From NCBI GenBank assembly GCA_028023455.1, contig JAQFVV010000966.1, positions 1 through 64,000 on the forward strand: DNA of 64,000 bases, in the 5' to 3' direction. Below, piece by piece: positions 1 to 12,779 of the stretch. This DNA comes from Epiperipatus broadwayi. Taxonomy: Eukaryota; Onychophora; Udeonychophora; Euonychophora; Peripatidae. A program made the position numbers and the translations under genes. Below the pieces are notes generated by a model. The model did not search any database and was not told the DNA's origin. It worked only from the letters and a program-made list of their open reading frames with translations. How positions within the stretch are numbered: the stretch's first letter is position 1; each line of letters opens with the position of its first letter.

Positions 1-890
1 CAAAAGGAAGTAGGAAGACATGCATTAGATGCAGAGATCTGGACAGCAAAGGAGGCAATTCAAGGAGAAATGGGATGGTCAAGTTTCTATATGAGAGATG
101 CAAAAATTAAAATGAAAATGTTTGGTAGGTTGTAGATTATGGATAGTAAAAGAAAAGCCAAAATAGTGTTTAATTGGGTTATGAATAAAGGGCAGGTAAC
201 AAGATGGGTGAGAAAGGTAATGCGGTATGCAAAAGATTTGGATAAAGAATTTATATCGGTATACTTGTATAAAAGGTGGGATGATTGTGTTAAAGAGGAT
301 TGTTGAGTGTTATAATGGGAAGGAATGGGATAAAATAATAGAAGCATTAATAAAAAATAGGGAGTTGGAGAGATGGAGAAGTAGTATGGAGGGTAAGAAG
401 AGTTTAAGTATATATAGAAGTAAATGGAATATTGGAAGTGAGTAATTTATGATAATAGTAAGGAAAGTAGTTTATTGTTTAAGGCTCGAATGGGATTTTT
501 AGCAACAAGAGAATATACATGTAAATGGAAAACTATAAGTGATTTAGCGTGCAAATTGTGTAAGGAAGGTATAGAAAATATTAGGCATCTGTTGATTGAA
601 TGTAAATGCTCGAAAGCAGAAGGGGTACAGATAATGAAGTTATGGGAGAATAGGTATGAACAAAGTGACAATACAGAAAGTGAGTTAGTAGTTTTTATGC
701 TGGGTTTGTGAAAAGATAAGGGGGATTTAGATTTAAAGGCCATAGAGTTGACAAAGATTATGTTGTGGAAATGCCATGGGGCAGAATATGGGAAGCTTAG
801 AGTGGGGAATGGAAAATAAAGTGGCTAACAGGTTTATCTGGGCATAGTTGCTGAGATATTCTTGACTTTGTTTAAGGAGAAGCCAAATAC
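1..890 (+). pseudogene. LINE ORF2 C-terminal remnant with 3' tail
   Basis: This is the carboxy-terminal end of a non-LTR retrotransposon ORF2, entering from outside the window. Translation in shifting frames gives a basic, tryptophan-containing tail (about 1-290) and then, from 475 to 711, an open segment holding a C-x2-C-x8-H-x4-C zinc finger (ACKLC...RHLLIEC), which is characteristic of the region after the RT domain in CR1/L2/Jockey-type LINEs. Stop codons at about 133, 304 and 443 and frame changes show that it is dead. It closes near 890 with a short ACATC-type repeat, as expected of a LINE tail. The next segment is an ORF1-like region in the same orientation, so this may be the junction of two head-to-tail copies. 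The clade assignment is inference. Confidence 0.6.
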
Positions 891-961
891 ATCACATCAC
901 ATCATATATAGAAGCAGAACTGGAATGAAACAAAGACGAATATCAACAAAAAGACTCTACA

Positions 962-3290
962 TTGATCAATACAAGAATAAATACTGAAGGACAAACTAAA
1001 AACCTCAGAAAAAGTACTCAAAGTAATTATCTAGACAAAACCATGACAATTAAAAGCCAAAGCTTGGAAAAAAATAGGGAAAAAGTTACAGAAGCCCAGA
1101 AGTATCCAGTTGAACCTGCTGGTGAGAGCAATAATGCAGAATTAACACTTCCAACGTTTGCAGAAAAGTTAAAAAAAGATACTAAGACTTTTAAATGGCA
1201 AGGTTTCAAAACCCCATATGCCAATGGATTTTAAATGGAGCAGGGGGTTATGGGTCTTGAGACAAAGCTAGAGCTAGTGGTCAGAGATCATGAAAACAAT
1301 CTGAACAATGCAAAGTATGGGAAAACTAGTCATGCTGGCATCTCCCATGAGAATAAATTTGAGAATGGCTTAATATATCATAATGTTGACTCAAGTACAA
1401 ACAACTCTAATCAGGATAGAAATAATTTAATTCCAGAAGACTTTCAATCAGTCAATGATGAATTTAATAATAGAATTCCTCAGAAATTGTTTAATTCCTT
1501 TCTTAGCTTCCAGAATCAGTATACTTTAACATTGAGCACAACGAATAAAAAATGTGAACTTTTCATATTTCCAATAAAAGAGCTATTTGTCTTAATCAAG
1601 GACTTAAATATCATTGATTCAATAAGAAGGATCTACTATCACCCTAACAAAAAATATGTCACACTAGAATTCGAGAACACTTTAGCCAAAGAAAGATTCA
1701 AAAGATCTCAAATGTTTCTAGATGGAAAATATTTAGGGAAAATTGACCTGGAAAGACCAAGATGGATAATAGGTATATTGCGGAATTGTCATGTGGCATT
1801 TGGAAAAGATGAATTGAAAAACTATTAGTACAGTTTGGCTCTATTGAACAGTTCACTTTCCTAATGGAAAGAAGAGCAGGGATTCAGCTGCCATCCAATA
1901 ACGCAATATTTACAATGAAGCTGACTAAAGGTATCAGTCCACTGGATATACCATCTATTTTTGAGCAGAATAAAAGGCCAATATACATAGTAATTTGAGG
2001 AATTCAACCACAGTGTTATGGATGTGGAGACACAGGTTATTTAATGAGGGCCTGTCCAAAAAGAGTATGCACAGAATGTGGGGAAAACTATAGTGGATTC
2101 CACAGATGTACAATAACATCAAGCAATCCTTCACTTATAAATCAACAATTAGAACTAAAATCACAAGAATCTCATTTAAAAGATAAAGTGAAAACAAATA
2201 AGCTACATTATAAGGGAAATCAAGAAACCTTGCACAGTAGATTTGAAGATGGCACAAATGCAGGTGAAGCTAGAGATACAGCCAAAGAGATAAAGAAACA
2301 ATCAGCACAGGCAGAACTGACCAACTCTGAATCAATACAATCTGAAGAATCTGAAGGCACCTTAGAAGAAATAGGTCAATTAAAAGAAGCTAACATGTTC
2401 AGTGATACAGAACTAAGTGAGAATGGTTCAACTCGATGACACAAGGTGCAAGGTTCAAGAGGAAAAATAAGAATGGTTCTGGCTCGCAAACCAATGAGCA
2501 TAGTGTTGTGGACTCAAACATTGAGCTGTGTGGTGAGCAAGAAAAGAAAACTGAGGGTCTCCCAAGGAGAAAGAGAAAAAGGAACAGAAGACAGAAGAAG
2601 TTCGCTCAACAGGAGTCAGGGGATGAGATGGAAACTGAATCAGAAGGTCAGATATTCAATGACCCAGAGTTAATGGAACATGATATTTTGGCTCATCCCA
2701 TGATCTTCAAATGTATTGTTTAATCTAAAGGGGCATGTCTTTTTTGGAAGGGGCATGTGTGTAGCAACAGTGAAGTAGAGCAGATAATTTCAGAAGAAGC
2801 AGATAATCCAGAGGAAAAAATCAATAACATAGAAGAGCAATGGAATGATGAGGCTTGTAGTGACAAGTCTGGAAGCAGGCAAGGTGAAGCAGTGCAGGGT
2901 ATCGTAGAAAAGTCTGATAATCCAGTCGAAGAACTTGAAAATTAGAAGAGCAATGGAGCAATGAGGCTCATAGTGACAGTTCTGGAAGCGAGGAAGTAGA
3001 TGGCTATCCAAAGGAAATGCAGAAACAAATTAGTACTAGTCCTGTGTGTACTGATGAAACAGAAGAAATCACAGATGATGAAGAAATCCTCACAAGAGGA
3101 AAATTTTGAAGAAAACTCAGAACAGGAAAGCAATAGAAATTCAGAAATGGATTAAAGTATAAATTCCATAGATGCAGTTTATACAAAGACATGGCAACAT
3201 AGATGAAGTTTTAAGGATCTGTGAATTAAAGGACTTGGAAATTCAAAGACTCTTATGAATCAATGGAGAAGACTAGGGTTATTGACTGTA
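962..3290 (+). pseudogene. LINE ORF1 (gag-like, zinc-knuckle) remnant
   Basis: Reading frames at 962-1234, 1235-1828, about 1830-2000, 2044-2439, 2436-2723 and 2757-2945 join into one broken ORF1-like protein that would bind RNA in a LINE ribonucleoprotein. Near 2014-2105 there are two zinc knuckles. The first is CYGCGDTGYLMRAC, a CX2CX4HX4C knuckle in which the histidine is tyrosine; the second is CTECGENYSGFHRC. Upstream, at about 1480-1990, is a compact region resembling the RRM/C-terminal part of ORF1 proteins. Downstream is a long low-complexity tail that alternates basic and acidic stretches. An in-frame stop lies just before the knuckles (near 1996) and frameshifts occur near 1828, 2436 and 2723. 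No RT reading frame follows, so the copy is truncated after ORF1. Confidence 0.6.
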
Positions 3291-3299
3291 GTATGATCT

Positions 3300-4965
3300 A
3301 AAGATTTCTTTTAAACAAATGTATTTACATCATGTAGTGGGTGATCAGTCATCTGCGTTTTTTTTCCTTAATTAAAAAAAAATACACATCTCTCTCTCTA
3401 TATATATATAATTGTGTGGTGATTATTAATAATACTTTTTGATACAGCTATTAGGATTTAATTATTAAAAAATAAAAAAGGAAAATTAAAAAAAAAAAAA
3501 GATCTGCGAGGTGCAGAATATCGCAAATGAAATTCAGAAAAATAACATTTTTCAAAAAGAGTGAAGCTTTAGATAAATCTTTAAAAACCGATTGCTTTCG
3601 TAAAATTTAATAGCAATATTTAATTTTCTTCTAATTGGCTATCTTTTTTAAAATAAAATACGTTTTTGATAATTTTTCAGTAACTCATTAATTTTTGTTA
3701 GCTAATATTATTATTTGGAATTTATGATCAGATATGCTGAAACCTTGATTAACATTATGCCTTTTCAGATGTTATTAAAAGTGTTTTTATATACTTGAAA
3801 AAGTACCGAAATATACTATTGGACGGGGCAGCAAAATTTCTAGGGGCAGCATTTATAAACATTACTTTAATGTGCTTGCATGTATATATAAACAGACGCA
3901 TTCATATAAACTATCCGTACGATTCACTTTAAAATATTTAAATAAAGTAATCTCAGAAGACAATAGAATTTTTTTATTTTCGTCAGAATGAAAGATCATT
4001 GCTGGTATTACTAATAAAAAATACAGCATTGCTGTCTTTACCAAAGACGCTTTAAGATAATCTTGGAATGCCATTAGAAGCTGCAATTATTATCAACATT
4101 ATTAAAATTATATCTGCGATTACTAATTTATAAATGTTTTAAAAAAAATCGGCACTGTTTTCAGTCAAGTGACATATTTTTATTATTTAAACATTTGTTA
4201 TATAACATTCAAATTTAACAATGATGTGAAACTGAACATTAAAAATATACAAAAGGTTATCACATTTAGTGTTGATAAATAATAACATAATTATTCCTTT
4301 AACTGCTAAACGTTTTTTTTTTTAATCGGAGTAATATTTGGTAGAATCGCGCAACAGTTTTGTTTTAGATTGAGGCAAAAAAATTTTTTTTTTAAATTAC
4401 GCGAATATAGTTAAAAGGTTATTATTTATTTAAAATAACGACACAAAACGCAAACTAAAGCCAATTTCTCTATACTTCCTTAAATTTGATTGATTTTTCT
4501 TTTTGTATTTTTTGATTTACGACAATTTTGTTTTTCAATAGCAAACTTTTTCTCGGTGGCGAAATGTCTTCAGAAGAATTTATGGTTATAAAGAAAGACT
4601 GATTTTCAACATATATATATATATATTAAGCATTAGTGAAAACAGAATTTGCTGCGGCCATATTAGTACTAGAACTGAATTTCATTCTATTACTGCTCAA
4701 GTGCTGATTTTAGCAATGATTATTAGGATGATACTTTTTTTTCTAATCAAATAAGTGATAAGCAATTCATTCTGAAGAATAAAAACATATCAATCTTATA
4801 TAATGATCAATGAAATTTTACTAGCGCACTATCAGATTATAATTCTATTTTAAGGTAATGGATTCTAATAAACGTTTCTATAAAAATAGTAATCAATAGA
4901 GAAATTTGAACTTAGGATTTTCAGTCGATATTCATCCTTCCCTGCATCTCAAACAGCAGATACAT
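3300..4965. other. AT-rich stretch, no gene seen
   Basis: Short CT and TA runs occur at 3390-3412 and a TA run near 4610. The rest is unstructured AT-rich DNA with homopolymer A and T tracts. The ORF at 3862-4086 on the reverse strand shows no recognisable domain. Confidence 0.5.
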
Positions 4966-4969
4966 ATGA

Positions 4970-5692
4970 CCACACACATTGTGAAAAAGATAAATGATCC
5001 CAGTAGATGTATTTTATGCAGAACCAGCACTCATTAGTTCAGCCAAATTATAATCTACACATCACTTATATTAAGATAGCAATTCCTTAAATTTTAAAGG
5101 ACAGGCTTCAATCTTCTCATCTTTCCAACAATTCAACCAGCCACTTCATTGAAAAACCAATGATAAAATGCTGAAAGCTTTTGATAAACTTGATATTATA
5201 GTCCTATCCATGTAGACATTACTTCAATCTAACCCCTTCTATTAACAGGCCATTACATATCCACTTATATTAATAAGAAAGGGATGGGGTAGACTTATAC
5301 TATTATGTAACCTATTCTCAAGGCAATACATAATAAATCCATTTATTTAGTACACTGAATGTAAATGGATATGTAATATAAATGGATACATAATGGTCTG
5401 ATAATATAAGGGGTTAAGTTTATATAATGTCTAAATGGGTATAACTACAAAATCAAATCTATGAAGGGCTTTGAGCATTTCATCATTGGTTTTTCAATGA
5501 AATGGATGGTTGAATTGTTAGAAGGTGAGAAGATTGAGATACATCCATTAAAGTTTAAGGAATTGCTATCTTAACATTCACCAAGTATTGATTTTATATA
5601 TTTATGGAGAGATTATCATCTAGCCCAACTGATGAGTTCTTGTTCTGCATGAAATATTTATTTTAATTTGTATGTGGTCATGTGGTTGAAAT
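4970..5692. mobile_element. Foldback (palindromic) element of about 720 bp
   Basis: The arm at about 4970-5320 reads on the opposite strand as the arm at about 5360-5692. The match runs almost end to end, with an AT-rich loop near 5335. The arms differ at many positions, so the insertion is old. Parts of the same sequence recur at 15290-15345 and 52800-53120, which shows a dispersed family. There is no coding capacity. A MITE-like or foldback DNA element, or two inverted copies of one repeat, are both possible. Confidence 0.7.
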
Positions 5693-5699
5693 CCCATTA

Positions 5700-7185
5700 T
5701 TTACTATAATAAACCTTTAGTATACTTAATGAATAGGTTAATAACAGTAATTCTGTTAATATTGTTTGATTTTATGTTATTGTGAATAAATTTATCTTTA
5801 AATCATAGATTTTAAATATTTAAAAATAACCAATTTTATTTCTATCTGAATAGCACAGGTATTGTAATGGTCCAAAATATATAGCTCATATGAAAATGAC
5901 CCAAGGATAATTTGCATGGGATATCCACATTCTAATGTCACATGATAATTTTTTTTATAACTCACTAAGATCAGCTGGATTCAAGAAACTATTTTATTTT
6001 AATTAACTTTATTGATTGCAAATAATGACAAGTGCTAAAAATAATGAGACATTACCATTTATTTGTACATATGCATTATTACAACACAAATGACAACATA
6101 ATTGACACCCATCTATGGGAAATATTAGTCTATTAATTCTTTTTACCCATGATTAAATTTAGAATAGTAACATTATTTTGTTTAATGTCTTATTTAGTTT
6201 GAATACAAATTACTATGGTTAAGATTTATTGATTCTATTATTGTATTTTATGCACAGGCAACATATGGCACAATCCACTTTGTCTCTGCACAGATATAAA
6301 TTCGCTTCATAGACTATTATTAATATTATTAATTAATACAATGAATAACAACAAAGTTTTTTAAGAATTTTTTACAGTTTGAGGATATGCTAACATTATT
6401 CAATATAATTATATTATTAACAGACCTGGAATCACATAATTACTTTCAGATGTAGTGCAGATAATTAAGTGGTTTCTAATTAAGTAATAATAAGATGCAG
6501 AAAATATCATCTGCTTTACACTTATTTATGCACTATGACTATATAAAAATGAAGCATATGCTATATGGTAAGTATATCCGTCTACCGCATACTACTGTTT
6601 AAAGTAAGGGTGCTAAGTGTGAGAGACTAATAGACTCAACAGTATGACACAAAAAATAAATAAATGAGGCATATGATATATGGTAGGTATTCTATATACT
6701 GCATACTATTTCTCAAAAGAAGATAATGTCTGTGAGTGACTGGCAGCCTCAATGGTATTACACTCACTTATGAATAATCAAAACTATACATATAAACAAA
6801 CATTATACATAGAAAAAACAGCTAGAAATAATAATATATTATTAGCTCAAATAGCTTTAAAACACTTAACTATCTTTCCCCATGCTTGCTTATTTTCAAA
6901 TGTGGGGGGTATTTAGCTTGAAATGGTAAACTTTTAGAACTATTAGACATAAACTGATAAATTTACTTAATTTATTAAATCAGTCTATGCAGCCTATTTT
7001 ACACTATCCAGCAACCATTAATCTGCATTATTCATGTTAATGGTTAAATTACTAATTTTATAATTTCTATAATTAAGAGTAGTGGAAGAATAATGACTAT
7101 ATTTTTAAAATCATGACAAGGGATTACAATAATATGCTAATTACTGTATAAAAGTATTTGGTGCTCTTTTAGTATGCAATCTCCA
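5700..7185. other. AT-rich stretch, no gene seen
   Basis: No coding signal. A loosely repeated motif around a 'catatgctatatggta' core appears near 6553 and 6670, each followed by a 'gtgagagac' or 'gtgagtgac' segment. It is probably an old local duplication of about 115 bp. Confidence 0.4.
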
Positions 7186-7189
7186 CCAT

Positions 7190-7880
7190 TTTGAATTTTA
7201 AAAACAACCAAAAACATTGTCTGACATATCTAAGTGATAAAAAAGTACACGAAAACTGGAAAAATGTAGAACTTGGGTCATGTGACTCGGGAAAATCTGC
7301 CAAAACATGTCATAGTAAAAAAAAATTAAAAAAAAAGCCAAAACATAAAAAATTTAGAACTGTAGTCACGTGACTATAATATCAATAAAAAGCAACACAT
7401 ATAAATCTGAAAATTTGACAAAACAGATATGAGATTGCATAATTTTAAAAAAGCCAAATAGATCACATAAAAAAGGCAAATAGATTGCATAATAAAAAAA
7501 ACCCCAAATAGATCACATAATAAAAAAGAAAGCCAAATAGATTGATTGCATAGTAAAAAAAAGCCAATACATAAAAAAATTAGAAATCTGGTCAAGCAAA
7601 ACCTTACAAAATAGATATAATAACACATAATAATAAAAAAGAGCCAAATAGATCACATAATAAAAAAGAAAGCCAAATAGATCATATAGTAAAAAAAACC
7701 CAAAATGTAAAAAAATTAGAAAACTGGTCAAGCAAAACCTTACAAAATAGATATGATTTCATAATAATAATAAAAAAAGCCAAAATGTGAAAAATTTAGA
7801 ACTCTGGTTACATAACTATAATATCAATTAAAATCAACACATAGATCTGAGATCGCAAAAACTATTTTAAAAATACAAAA
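7190..7880. repeat. Degenerate A-rich minisatellite
   Basis: The motif 'gccaaatagatcacata', followed by an A-run, is repeated with variation at about 7453, 7506, 7534, 7643 and 7672. A higher-order unit containing 'ctggtcaagcaaaacctta' occurs at about 7590 and 7723 (period near 135 bp). A related 'tagaactctggttacataac' segment appears near 7360 and 7797. The ORFs here on both strands are artefacts of the repeat. Confidence 0.6.
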
Positions 7881-7889
7881 AGCTAACAT

Positions 7890-9690
7890 GCATTAATGAA
7901 CACAGGTTACAAAAGAAAACCATACATTTTTAACATATAAAAAATGTATTATTGACATATAAAAAGCATAGATATTTAAAATATATAAAAAGCTAACATG
8001 CATTATTAAATCATGCAGGTTACAAAATTAATACTTAAATTTATAACTTGCAAGCCTCGTTTTTGTAAACATATAAAAAGATTGATCGAAGATATATATA
8101 TATATAAAAGTCAAATTAAAACTTATCATTTTATAATTAATTGTATTTTATAATACCAGAACCCTGATATTGTATGTTTTTTTTGTTTGCAAAATTTCAG
8201 ATTCTCTGTCTAGAAAAACATTAAAAATGTACAACCTGGGTCATGTGATTGTAATATCGATTAAATACCTTATTCATTCATAGGAACCCCCCCCCCCCAC
8301 AATTAAATCAACAAGGTAGTTTTTTTAGATTATCATTGGCTAAAAAAGTATATTTTCTCATTTTAAATTATAAATCAAATAATTTATATACGGCTTAGTT
8401 TACAAAAATAATATTAATTTTAACTAATTTATTAAATATTATTTAGTTTTCGTAATTCATAAGTTATTACAAGTTATAGATGAATTGCATATTAGCTTTT
8501 ACAGATATTAATACAGTTACTTCTTAATTCTATATATATCTAAAGTTACTGTATTACTGTACTTTATAAGTTTATTTACATAAAATATTTTTAAAGTTCA
8601 TACTCACTTTATTTTCATCATTAAGGGTTCAATCTCAGATTTCAGGTATTGGTATACTTTTAGCAAACATCATGTGATCACGTATTGCTATGGTGACAGT
8701 AGGTTTAAGTCATATTGATCTTAATTCACAGGCAGGATTGGATGGTAGTTTACTTATTGATTGATGGTTGTTTTTTCCTCAAACAATAAACACTTGATGA
8801 TTAGGCATATAATGGACACAATGCTCCTCAAGATGTTTTTACATTAGCTGCCAGTTTCTTACCATACTTCTCTATGGAGTCTTAGCTTGCACTCTGTCAG
8901 GTAGCCAGAGTGAAGCATATAACAGCTTCTCTATTTCTGCATGATATGTCAATACCAATCACAATAAATATAATGGGATCACAATTAAAGGCTAATCAAC
9001 AGCATAAACTTTAATCAAAGCACTTCAGCAATAATTACAATGATTTATAACTACTATTTATAGTTCCTGAAATTTGTTTATCAGCAAAATCAGATTTATC
9101 CGCAGTCATTTCAATTCATTAATCTATTAGTGGTATATAACTCAAACATTTATCCAATCACGATATTTACAAAATTTTATCTTTGAAAGGACTTACGAGA
9201 CTATATTACATCAAATACTTATCTCCTTAATTAATCGATTCGTTTATAGAAATTTTAATTAATTTTTTTTAAAATAATGTCATTTCCACTTTATAAATGT
9301 TAATAAAGAAAACATTTTTTAAAGCATACTTTTAAAATAAACTTATAGTAATCCCGTTTACATTTATCTGTGCATATAAATTATATATATAGTTTTCCTT
9401 TATTAAAATTGAAAATCTTTACTTTTAAAAATTCGTACTATTTTTTAAATTACAAACATGAATCATTTATAAATATCACTTCATATCAATACAGTCTGCC
9501 AAAAAACAAAAACAATAAAAAATGTTTTTTCTTGATTAGTAAAAATATACACACACAAAAATTTGTATACAAACAAAGAATATATAATCTATAACACACT
9601 AAATTCTGGGTGGTTCTTTCTTTTTTTAGGTATTCTTACTTGATGGCCTACTGTTAATAAGCTTTAACTATCTAGTCAAGCTTGATTTTC
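7890..9690. other. AT-rich stretch with old repeat fragments
   Basis: A duplicated 'aaaaagctaacatgcatta' occurs near 7878 and 7988. A poly-C tract lies at 8287-8299. Around 8660-8700 the 'catcatgtgatcacgtatt' segment resembles the end of the MITE family described at 53187. No gene is supported; the ORF at 9370-9594 is low-complexity and lysine-rich. Confidence 0.4.
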
Positions 9691-9696
9691 ATTTTC

Positions 9697-10611
9697 TTAA
9701 TTTTCTAGTTTAGCTAGAGTTTGATTCTCTATTGCACTATACAGTTGATTCAAGAAATCCTTGATATCCCCAGAGTAAATTAAGCAATCTATTTGGGAAA
9801 AACTAGATTTTAAAATCCACATTTGTGATATTATTAGTCCATCTTCCAATGACACTTTTCTATCCAAAAGTTTTACAAGTTTTATTACTGACATTGTAAA
9901 TAATGAGGTGCAAAATATAAAATTTTTTAATTTGCTCCTTCCATCATCTTTGAGCTTTCCTTAAATGTAGGGTTTCTTTAAAATTATTGACTTTGATATC
10001 CAGATTTTCTTTTATTATGTACATATCAGTACTATGATGAACAAAATTCTGAAAATAGCTGACAAAATCTGCATCCTGTCATTCTTTGTATGTCATTAAA
10101 TTTCTTTTTACATATAAAAATACCCTATTCATTTATAAGTTAGTGAGAAATTCTTTTTCATTCTCCAGAAACAAATAATCCTTATCCTATTTTTCTTCTA
10201 TTATACCTATACACCATGTTTTATGTAATACTTCTTTCTGATTATCTACATATTCATTTTTTATTTTTCATTCCTTTATATTATATTTTATAATTATGCC
10301 ACTTTTTGTGACTTCATTACTTTTAATGCCACTTTTTGTGACTTTTATACTATCACTTTATGATTTCTAACATTATTACTACTCTCTTTCTTTGATCTCA
10401 TTTCTTGTTGATCTGTGTTTAACATATCCATCAACTCCTGCTTCATTGTTTCTTTAATTTTTCTAATTTTATGTTGATTATTCACTAGCATTTCTTGTTG
10501 ACTTTGAACAATATTTTGTATCATTGCCTGATGGCTCCATATGACTATACTGAGAAAGCATTCACATTTCTGTGGGCTTGTTTGTCTCCATATTAGAATG
10601 AAAAAGAACAC
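9697..10611 (-). pseudogene. Decayed coiled-coil ORF, possibly retroelement-derived
   Basis: On the reverse strand, two open pieces (10345-10611 and 9697-9894) lie in the same orientation with stop-filled but lysine/isoleucine-rich translation between them. The first holds a glutamine- and lysine-rich heptad-like helix ending in MDMLNTDQQEMRSK. The second is predicted helical. I see no zinc knuckle, RT or protease motif. A broken retrotransposon gag or LINE ORF1 is a guess based on the coiled-coil content; chance ORFs in AT-rich DNA cannot be excluded. Confidence 0.25.
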
Positions 10612-10884
10612 ACAAAAAATAAAACTTCCCTATTTTATAAAATTAAATTCAAAATTATGCTTTCAACACATTCTTGATTATTATTTATTTATTTTTGATT
10701 ATGTACTTAACTCCACCACACCTTGTATGAGTACGTGCAGTTCCACACAAAAGTCCTTCAATTGCCAGCCACATTATGGCCTTTAATAATATTGCTTTAT
10801 TGCCTAATTTTAACTTTTTATAGTGTCCAATTAAAAGCAAAAATGGTTTTGTGTGTGAGTATATATATATATATTTAAATATTA

Positions 10885-10940
10885 ACATATTGCTACTTAA
10901 GATGGCGGAATACGCCGAAGCTAGCTATAGCAAAAAATTT
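10885..10940 (+). repeat. Short dispersed repeat ('aagatggcggaa' block)
   Basis: The segment 'ttgctacttaagatggcgga' and the following 'gctagctatag' recur in altered form at 63584-63625. The GC-rich start is unlike the surroundings and could be the 5' edge of a retroposed element. Confidence 0.4.
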
Positions 10941-10948
10941 TAATATAT

Positions 10949-11876
10949 ATGAAAAACAAAAAAACAAGTTAAACTTGCTAATGCTTGTATTTATGATCAA
11001 TAGATGGCATTTTACCAAAAACACCATCAAGCATATGTTTGTTTACATAAACATCAGAGTAAGCATTCACTATCTCTATCGTTAGTTCCACATTCAGATC
11101 ATGATTTCAAGCTGATTTGCTATCATCAGTGAAGGACAGGAATAAGAAACTAGATCTAAACACTAACTCTGAGTGTTTATGAAACAATTTCTATTCAGCT
11201 TGCAAGCATAAATTTTTTAGACACGTAATGTCTTCAAACTCAGCATAGCAAGCCAGATAGCTATATGGGTCTGATATCAGTTCAGTATGACCACATAGTA
11301 AAAGCTTCTGCAATATATATATATATATCATTGCAAGAAAACCTCAAAAGGTACATTTATGAAAAACAAAAAAACAAGTTAAACTTGCTAACACTTGTAT
11401 TTATGATCAATAGATGGCGGTTTATCAAAAACACTGTCAAACGTATGTTTGTTTACATAAACGTCAGAGTAAGCATTCACTATCTCTATCGTTAGTTCCA
11501 CCTTCAGATCATGATTTCAAGCTGATTTGCTATCATCAGTGAAGGACAGGAATAAGAAACTAGATCTAAACACTAACTCTGAGCGTTTATGAAACAATTT
11601 CTATTCAGTTTGCAAGTGTGAATTTTTTAGACATGTAATGTCTTCAAACTCAGCATAGCAAGCCAGATAGCTATATGGGTCTGATATCAGTTCAGTATCA
11701 CCACATAGTAGAAGCTTCTGCAATATATATCATTGCAAGAAAACCTCAAAAGGTACATTTATGAAAAACAAAAAAAACAAGTTAAACTTGCTAACGCTTG
11801 TATTTATGATTAATAGATGGTGTTTTAACAAAAACTCCATCAAGCATATGTTTGTTTACATAAATGTCAGAGTAAG
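10949..11876 (+). repeat. Tandem repeat, unit about 410 bp, 2.3 copies
   Basis: Units start at about 10949, 11359 and 11761 (spacing 410 and 402 bp); the third stops after about 115 bp. Each unit carries the same landmarks in order: a 'caagttaaacttgctaa' palindrome, 'gatcaatagatggc', 'catatgtttgtttacataaa', 'gaaggacaggaataagaaac' and 'ggtctgatatcagttcagta'. Units differ by scattered substitutions and by the length of a TA run. The ORFs inside are the same frame repeated and have no known domain. Confidence 0.85.
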
Positions 11877-12330
11877 AAAACATACGCTTGACAGTGTTTT
11901 TGCTAAAATGCCATCTATTGATCATAAATACAAGTGTTAGCAAGTTTAACTTGTTTTTTTGTTTTTCATAAATGTACCTTTTGAGGTTTTCTTGCAATGA
12001 TATATATTGCAGAAGCTTTTACTATGTGGTGATACTGAACTGATATCAGACCCATATAGCTATCTGGCTTGCTATGCTGAGTTTGAAGACATTACATGTC
12101 TAAAAAATTCACGCTTGCAAGCTGAATAGAAATTGTTTCATAAACGCTCAGAGTTAGTGTTTAGATCTAGTTTCTTATTCCTGTCCTTCACTGATGATAG
12201 CAAATCAGCTTGAAATCATGATCTGAAGTGGAACTAACGACAGAGATAGTGAATGCTTACTCTGACGTTTAGGTAAACAAACATATGCTTGACGGTGTTT
12301 TTGGTAAAACGCCATCTATTGATCATATAT
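11410..12330. repeat. Large inverted repeat (palindrome) closing the tandem array
   Basis: From the centre at about 11876 the sequence to 12330 is the reverse complement of about 11410-11875. That copies the partial third unit and most of the second unit in inverse orientation. Arms are about 460 bp with only a few mismatches and almost no spacer, so the pair could form a large hairpin or cruciform. It ends in a TA run at about 12325. Confidence 0.85.
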
Positions 12331-12659
12331 ATATATTAGGGAATGTTATATATATGTTTACTTTCATTTATTTATATATTTTTCTGATATTAAATTTTAT
12401 TATTAAACAACATAATTCTTATTATGCAACATGGTAAAAGCATTTACTTTTTTTTATCTCATTATTAGCAATGTTTTTTCGATAAATATATTTTTGAAAT
12501 CAATAATTATTTTTCTAAATGCAATTTAAACTGAACTTATACTACTTAAATATTTTTCCCCTTCTCTACTTTAACCTATCAAACAAAAAGAAAAACAAAC
12601 TTATTTACTATTATTTTTACATCATTAAAGTTTTCCAAGAATTTTTCAATCAATATACG

Positions 12660-12770
12660 ACTAAAATTGAACTTTTGATCCCAGAAAGCAAGTAATTGGT
12701 TGCAGATGGTTGTGGGTTCACCTCCCGGACGGACGATGCTAAGACATATATATATATATCATAGTTTATT
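12660..12770 (+). repeat. tRNA-like (SINE-type) fragment
   Basis: The block 'gttgtgggttcacctcccgg' at about 12708 resembles a pol III B box and T-arm and ends in a TA run. A related copy lies at 43790-43870. Only the 3' half of a tRNA-like head can be seen. Confidence 0.4.
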
Positions 12771-12779
12771 TAACTTATT

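Noticed and set aside
7374-7731. Two hydrophobic reverse-strand ORFs that look like membrane proteins
   Set aside because: They translate the A-rich minisatellite; the phenylalanine/leucine/tyrosine runs come from poly-T on that strand.
11265-11997. Two ORFs with near-identical protein on opposite strands
   Set aside because: They are the same frame in direct and inverted copies of the 410-bp unit, without a recognised domain or conserved start context.
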